From contig NC_134146.1 in assembly GCF_033958435.1 (NCBI RefSeq), forward strand, positions 53,835,501-53,899,500: a stretch of 64,000 nt of DNA, read 5' to 3'. Position 1 is the first letter of the stretch. Every line of letters begins with the position of its first letter. The stretch comes from Carettochelys insculpta. Lineage: Eukaryota > Chordata > Testudines > Carettochelyidae. A program made the translations under genes and the position numbers. Shown piece after piece: positions 62,551 through 64,000 of the stretch. The notes beneath the pieces are model-generated. The model worked only from the letters and a program-made list of their open reading frames with translations, was not told the DNA's origin and did no database searches.

Positions 62551-64000
62551 AGCTACATCTACACTGGGATGCTACATCGAAATAGCAATAAGCTATTTTG
62601 ACGAATAGCGTCTACACGTCCTCCAGGGCTGGTGCCGTTGATGTTGGACAGCACTACATTGAAATAGGTGCTACAGGGGAGCGTCTACACACAAAAGCGG
62701 CCCAAATCGAAATAAGGGTGCCAGGAACAGCTGCAGACAGGGTCACAGGGCGGACTAGCACTTCCAGGGCAACAGCAAGCCGCTCCCTTAAAGGGCCCCT
62801 CCCAGACACACTCAGCCTGCACAGCACACAGTCTGCAGAGCCACAAGCACGCACACCCTGTGGAAGCAGCATGTACCCCTAGCAGCAGCAGCAGCCAGAG
62901 GCCCACACTCCCGCCCCTGGAGGACCAGTGGCTGCCCTGCTCAGTGCCATGCAGGAGGCAGCTGACCATCTTTTATTTGAGGAAGATGAGCTGCCCCTAG
63001 GGGATGAGGAAGCAGCCCCAGACCATGCTGCCCTCCCAGCCCCGCCCCCCGCCCCGGCTGCACACACCGCCGGCCGTGGAGGTACCCCAAGAGCACGGAC
63101 TGGTGGGAGCGGCTGGTGCTCGGCGAGTGGGACAACGACCGCTCACTCCGGAACTTCCGAATGAGCCGGCAGACATTCCTGGAGCTCTGCCAGTGACTCA
63201 CCCCTGCCTTACGGCACCAGGATGCGCCCATGTGACGTGCCCTCACTGTAGAGAAACGGGTCGGCATCGCTGTCTGGAAGCTGGCCACTCCAGACAGCTA
63301 CCGATCCGTACGGCAGCAGTTCGGCGTGGGAAAGGCCACCGTCGGGGCTGTCCTCATGGAGGTAAGAGGACCCGGGGGGTGGGAGCCCTGGGGGGAGAGT
63401 GCCAGAGACACCCTGCACACCCCTCACTGGTGCTCTCTCATGTCCTTCCCCTGCAGGTTGTCTGCGCAATCAATGCCCTGCTCCTCCACAGGCTCATGCG
63501 GCTTGGGGACCTGGATGCTGCCATTGCGGGGTTTGCCAGCCTGGGCTTCCCAAATTGCTTTGGGGCTCTAGATGGGACCCATATCCCCATCCATGCCCCA
63601 GAGCACAGCGGATGAAGCTTCCTGAATAGGAAGGGATACCATTCCGTGGTCCTCCAGGCCTTGGTGGACAGCTGGGGCTGCCTCTTGGACATTTATGTTG
63701 TCTGGCCTGGCAGCACCCATGGTGCCCGGGTGTTCGGAAATTCGGGCCTGTGCCACTGGCTGGAGGCAAGGACCTACATCCCCCAGTGGGAGATCCCTGT
63801 GGGGGGACACCACCATGCCCCTCTGCCTCGTGGCAGACGTGGCGTACCCCCTCCGGCCCTGGCTCATGCACCCCTACACGGGCCACGTCACAGCCACCCA
63901 GGAGCAGTTCAACACGTGCTTGAACCATGCGCACCAGGTTGTCGAGCGCACTTTCGGCTGCCTCAAAGGGTGCTGGAGGTGTCTCCTCACCCGCCTGGAT
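62551..64000 (+). mobile_element. PIF/Harbinger transposon, right part cut by the window end
   Basis: The left TIR starts AGCTACATCTACACTGGG. TATTTCGA-type subterminal motifs and the blocks CTACACGTCCTCCAGGGCTGG and CTTAAAGGGCCCCTCCCAG are shared with the MITE at 46894-47603. It carries the best preserved transposase in the window. The right end is outside. Confidence 0.85.
62928..64000 (+). pseudogene. Harbinger transposase (HARBI1-like family), partial
   Basis: Exon 1: an acidic N-terminal region (EEDELPLGDEEAAPDH) from about 62928; a frameshift near 63080; then WWERLVLGEWDNDRSLRNF, RQTFLELC, KRVGIAVWKLATPDSYRSV and FGVGKATVGAVLME ending at a GTAAGA donor (63362). A 95-bp intron ends CCCTGCAG at 63456. 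Exon 2: VVCAINALLLHRL, GFPNCFGALDGTHIPIHAP (first catalytic D, about 63573), EHSG then TGA at 63613-63615, NRKGYHSVVLQALVDSWGC, GARVFGNSGL. A G inserted in the run near 63800-63806 shifts the frame; beyond it VADVAYPLRPWLM (second D) and VVERTFGCLKG (E) are visible. Two in-frame stops in exon 1 as well. The DDE triad is intact in sequence but the chain is broken. The two-exon structure is supported by the other copy. Confidence 0.8.

Noticed and set aside
40021..64000. Exons of a neighbouring host gene downstream of DLG1
   Set aside because: I looked for conserved exon-like blocks with splice sites on both strands and found only transposon-derived frames and unassigned sequence.

Overview
The window is animal nuclear DNA, most likely from a turtle or a close sauropsid. 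This is an inference from the repeats: CR1 LINEs, DIRS tyrosine-recombinase retrotransposons, a Penelope-like element, PIF/Harbinger elements and MITEs with TIRs of the type GGCTATGTCTACAC, and hAT elements. The only host gene I can support is the 3' end of DLG1 (SAP97, a membrane-associated guanylate kinase homologue). It lies on the + strand as six exons between 7233 and 38379, followed by a 3' UTR to about 40020. Joined, the exons read as one open frame through the end of the SH3/hook region and the whole guanylate-kinase-like domain to a normal stop.

Layout. Positions 1-7232 are a DLG1 intron holding a hAT end, a decayed DIRS copy (about 1378-5990) and a CR1 3' end. Positions 7233-17885 carry four exons; the intron between exons three and four holds a PIF/Harbinger transposon (12319-16983) whose own transposase intron was later hit by a CR1 LINE (13508-16013). 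The next intron (17886-31046) is a stack of DIRS elements. Most are relics, but one is well preserved (about 20565-26681), with inverted terminal repeats, an internal complementary region and recognisable gag, RT, RNase H and tyrosine recombinase reading frames. The last intron (31139-38272) has a LINE RT relic, a MIR-like SINE and a hAT element with a clear 8-bp target duplication.

Downstream of DLG1 (40020-64000) I see no host exon. This part holds another DIRS relic, a CR1 relic split by a hAT element, a Penelope-like RT element (43691-45780), a second full-length DIRS copy (46371-55655) into which a Harbinger MITE, a LINE fragment and a CR1 inserted separately, a possible solo LTR, CR1 fragments, a TTA-flanked MITE, and at the right edge a PIF/Harbinger transposase gene cut by the window end.

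No RNA genes, CRISPR arrays or bacterial features are present. Every transposable-element reading frame has at least one stop, frameshift or lost catalytic residue, so nothing mobile here looks able to act alone. The most informative structures are the DIRS terminal and internal complementary repeats, the datable nesting, and a stop codon at the same place in two different Harbinger transposases.
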